This document shows, in pieces, positions 12,676 to 13,042 of a DNA stretch of 13,042 nt (position 1 is its first letter; each line of letters opens with the position of its first letter). The DNA comes from an uncultured euryarchaeote (lineage in GTDB: Archaea; Thermoplasmatota; Thermoplasmata; UBA10834): contig CALMQK010000152.1 in assembly GCA_937872085.1 (NCBI GenBank), positions 1 through 13,042 on the forward strand. The letters run 5' to 3'. Both the position numbers and the translations under genes were made by a program. The notes under the pieces are model-generated. The model searched no databases and was not told where the DNA came from. It saw only the letters and a list, made by a program, of their open reading frames with translations.

Positions 12676-13042
12676 CGAACTGTCGGAAGTCGCCATCTGG
12701 CTGAGCCTCCCTCCAATTCCTGTACAAGATGAAGACTATCCCGATGCAACTCGACGTCATCACTGCGGCTTCGATGGGCGTGGACCATGAGAGGGTTGCA
12801 TTTTGGATGTAGTCCAATTCCAAGTGCATGGCCCAGAACAAGACGGGTAGGAAGTACCTCCATCCGATCGATAGAGGGACGACCACGAACGCTCCCACTG
12901 GATAGTGAAGCAGTGATTTCCATGGGAGTCCCGAACCATCATCCCACGAACGTCGCAACAAGGCTCCCCATCCGTTATGCGAGACGTATCTGGGAGCACC
13001 AAAGAGATGGTCGGCATCGATCATCACTCCGAACAGGAGTGC
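12605..13042 (-). CDS. Partial membrane protein, DUF457/YdjM-like metal-dependent hydrolase candidate
   Basis: The open frame continues without a stop to the window edge, so the 5' end is missing; 145 residues are visible, starting ALLFGVMIDADHLFG. The D9-A-D11-H12 cluster after a hydrophobic segment resembles the '(P)DxDH' motif of the DUF457/YdjM putative membrane-bound hydrolases. A later MHLELDYIQ (about 72-80) resembles their second His/Asp region. Hydrophobic stretches lie near 1-8, about 46-72 and 86-105, followed by a basic C-terminus. The GTG at 13027 and ATG at 13024 could be mistaken for starts, but coding sequence clearly continues upstream. The family call is tentative. The gene ends inside the BASS transporter gene with a 71-bp tail-to-tail overlap. 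Confidence 0.6.
   Translation of the reverse strand, partial: ALLFGVMIDADHLFGAPRYVSHNGWGALLRRSWDDGSGLPWKSLLHYPVGAFVVVPLSIGWRYFLPVLFWAMHLELDYIQNATLSWSTPIEAAVMTSSCIGIVFILYRNWREAQPDGDFRQFVKMIGFRLAGYGSAIRKRLGSIV

Noticed and set aside
1..13042. CRISPR arrays, insertion sequences, tRNA/rRNA genes or defence genes
   Set aside because: No spaced direct repeats, transposase motifs, tRNA cloverleaf signatures or known defence domains were seen on either strand by eye.

Overview
The window looks like a compact archaeal chromosome segment, probably euryarchaeal and possibly Thermoplasmatota-like. The domain call is firm; the phylum is inferred only from gene mix and GC-rich codon use. The evidence is a set of archaeal information-processing genes (archaeosine synthase ArcS, Pelota, ABCE1/RLI, an archaeal-type MetRS with two zinc knuckles) and promoters with a TATA box about 23-29 bp upstream of the start codon, which implies mostly leaderless mRNAs. 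I see no insertion sequences, CRISPR arrays, tRNA or rRNA genes, or signs of phage. It reads as core chromosome, not an accessory island.

Layout. (1) 1-454, +: the 3' end of a DsrE/TusD-like subunit followed by a DsrF/TusC-like subunit, an internal operon pair with a strong Shine-Dalgarno. (2) 507-2237, +: ArcS, with its own TATA box and a leaderless GTG start. (3) 2238-2591: a gene-poor gap with a possible 31-codon very acidic ORF and an 11-bp hairpin plus T6 tract. (4) 2592-3179, +: a single-receiver response regulator with an unrecognised N-terminal extension, tail to tail with pelA (3187-4221, -). (5) 4222-4353: a divergent promoter region between pelA and a Roadblock/LC7 gene (4354-4713, +). 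(6) 4719-7585, -: a metG-PHP operon (metG distal, transcribed first; ATGA overlap with the PHP phosphoesterase gene). (7) 7703-9199, +: a compact M3-family metallopeptidase; then ABCE1 (9237-11006, +) with its own TATA. (8) 10997-11632, -: a DedA membrane protein, overlapping the ABCE1 end by 10 bp and divergent from a BASS-type transporter (11746-12675, +). (9) 12605-13042, -: a truncated membrane-protein gene that overlaps the transporter end by 71 bp and runs off the window.

How the genes relate. Translation is the main theme: MetRS charges tRNA, ArcS makes the archaeosine precursor in tRNA, and Pelota and ABCE1 jointly rescue and recycle stalled ribosomes. Sulfur-relay (DsrE/F), signalling (receiver, Roadblock) and membrane (DedA, BASS) genes are interspersed without an obvious common pathway.

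I did not find a clear new defence or mobile system. The points most worth a second look are the degenerate second OB-like repeat at the end of MetRS, the acidic micro-ORF with its hairpin, the palindrome at the predicted start of the Roadblock transcript, and the four tail-to-tail gene pairs with almost no spacing or direct overlap.
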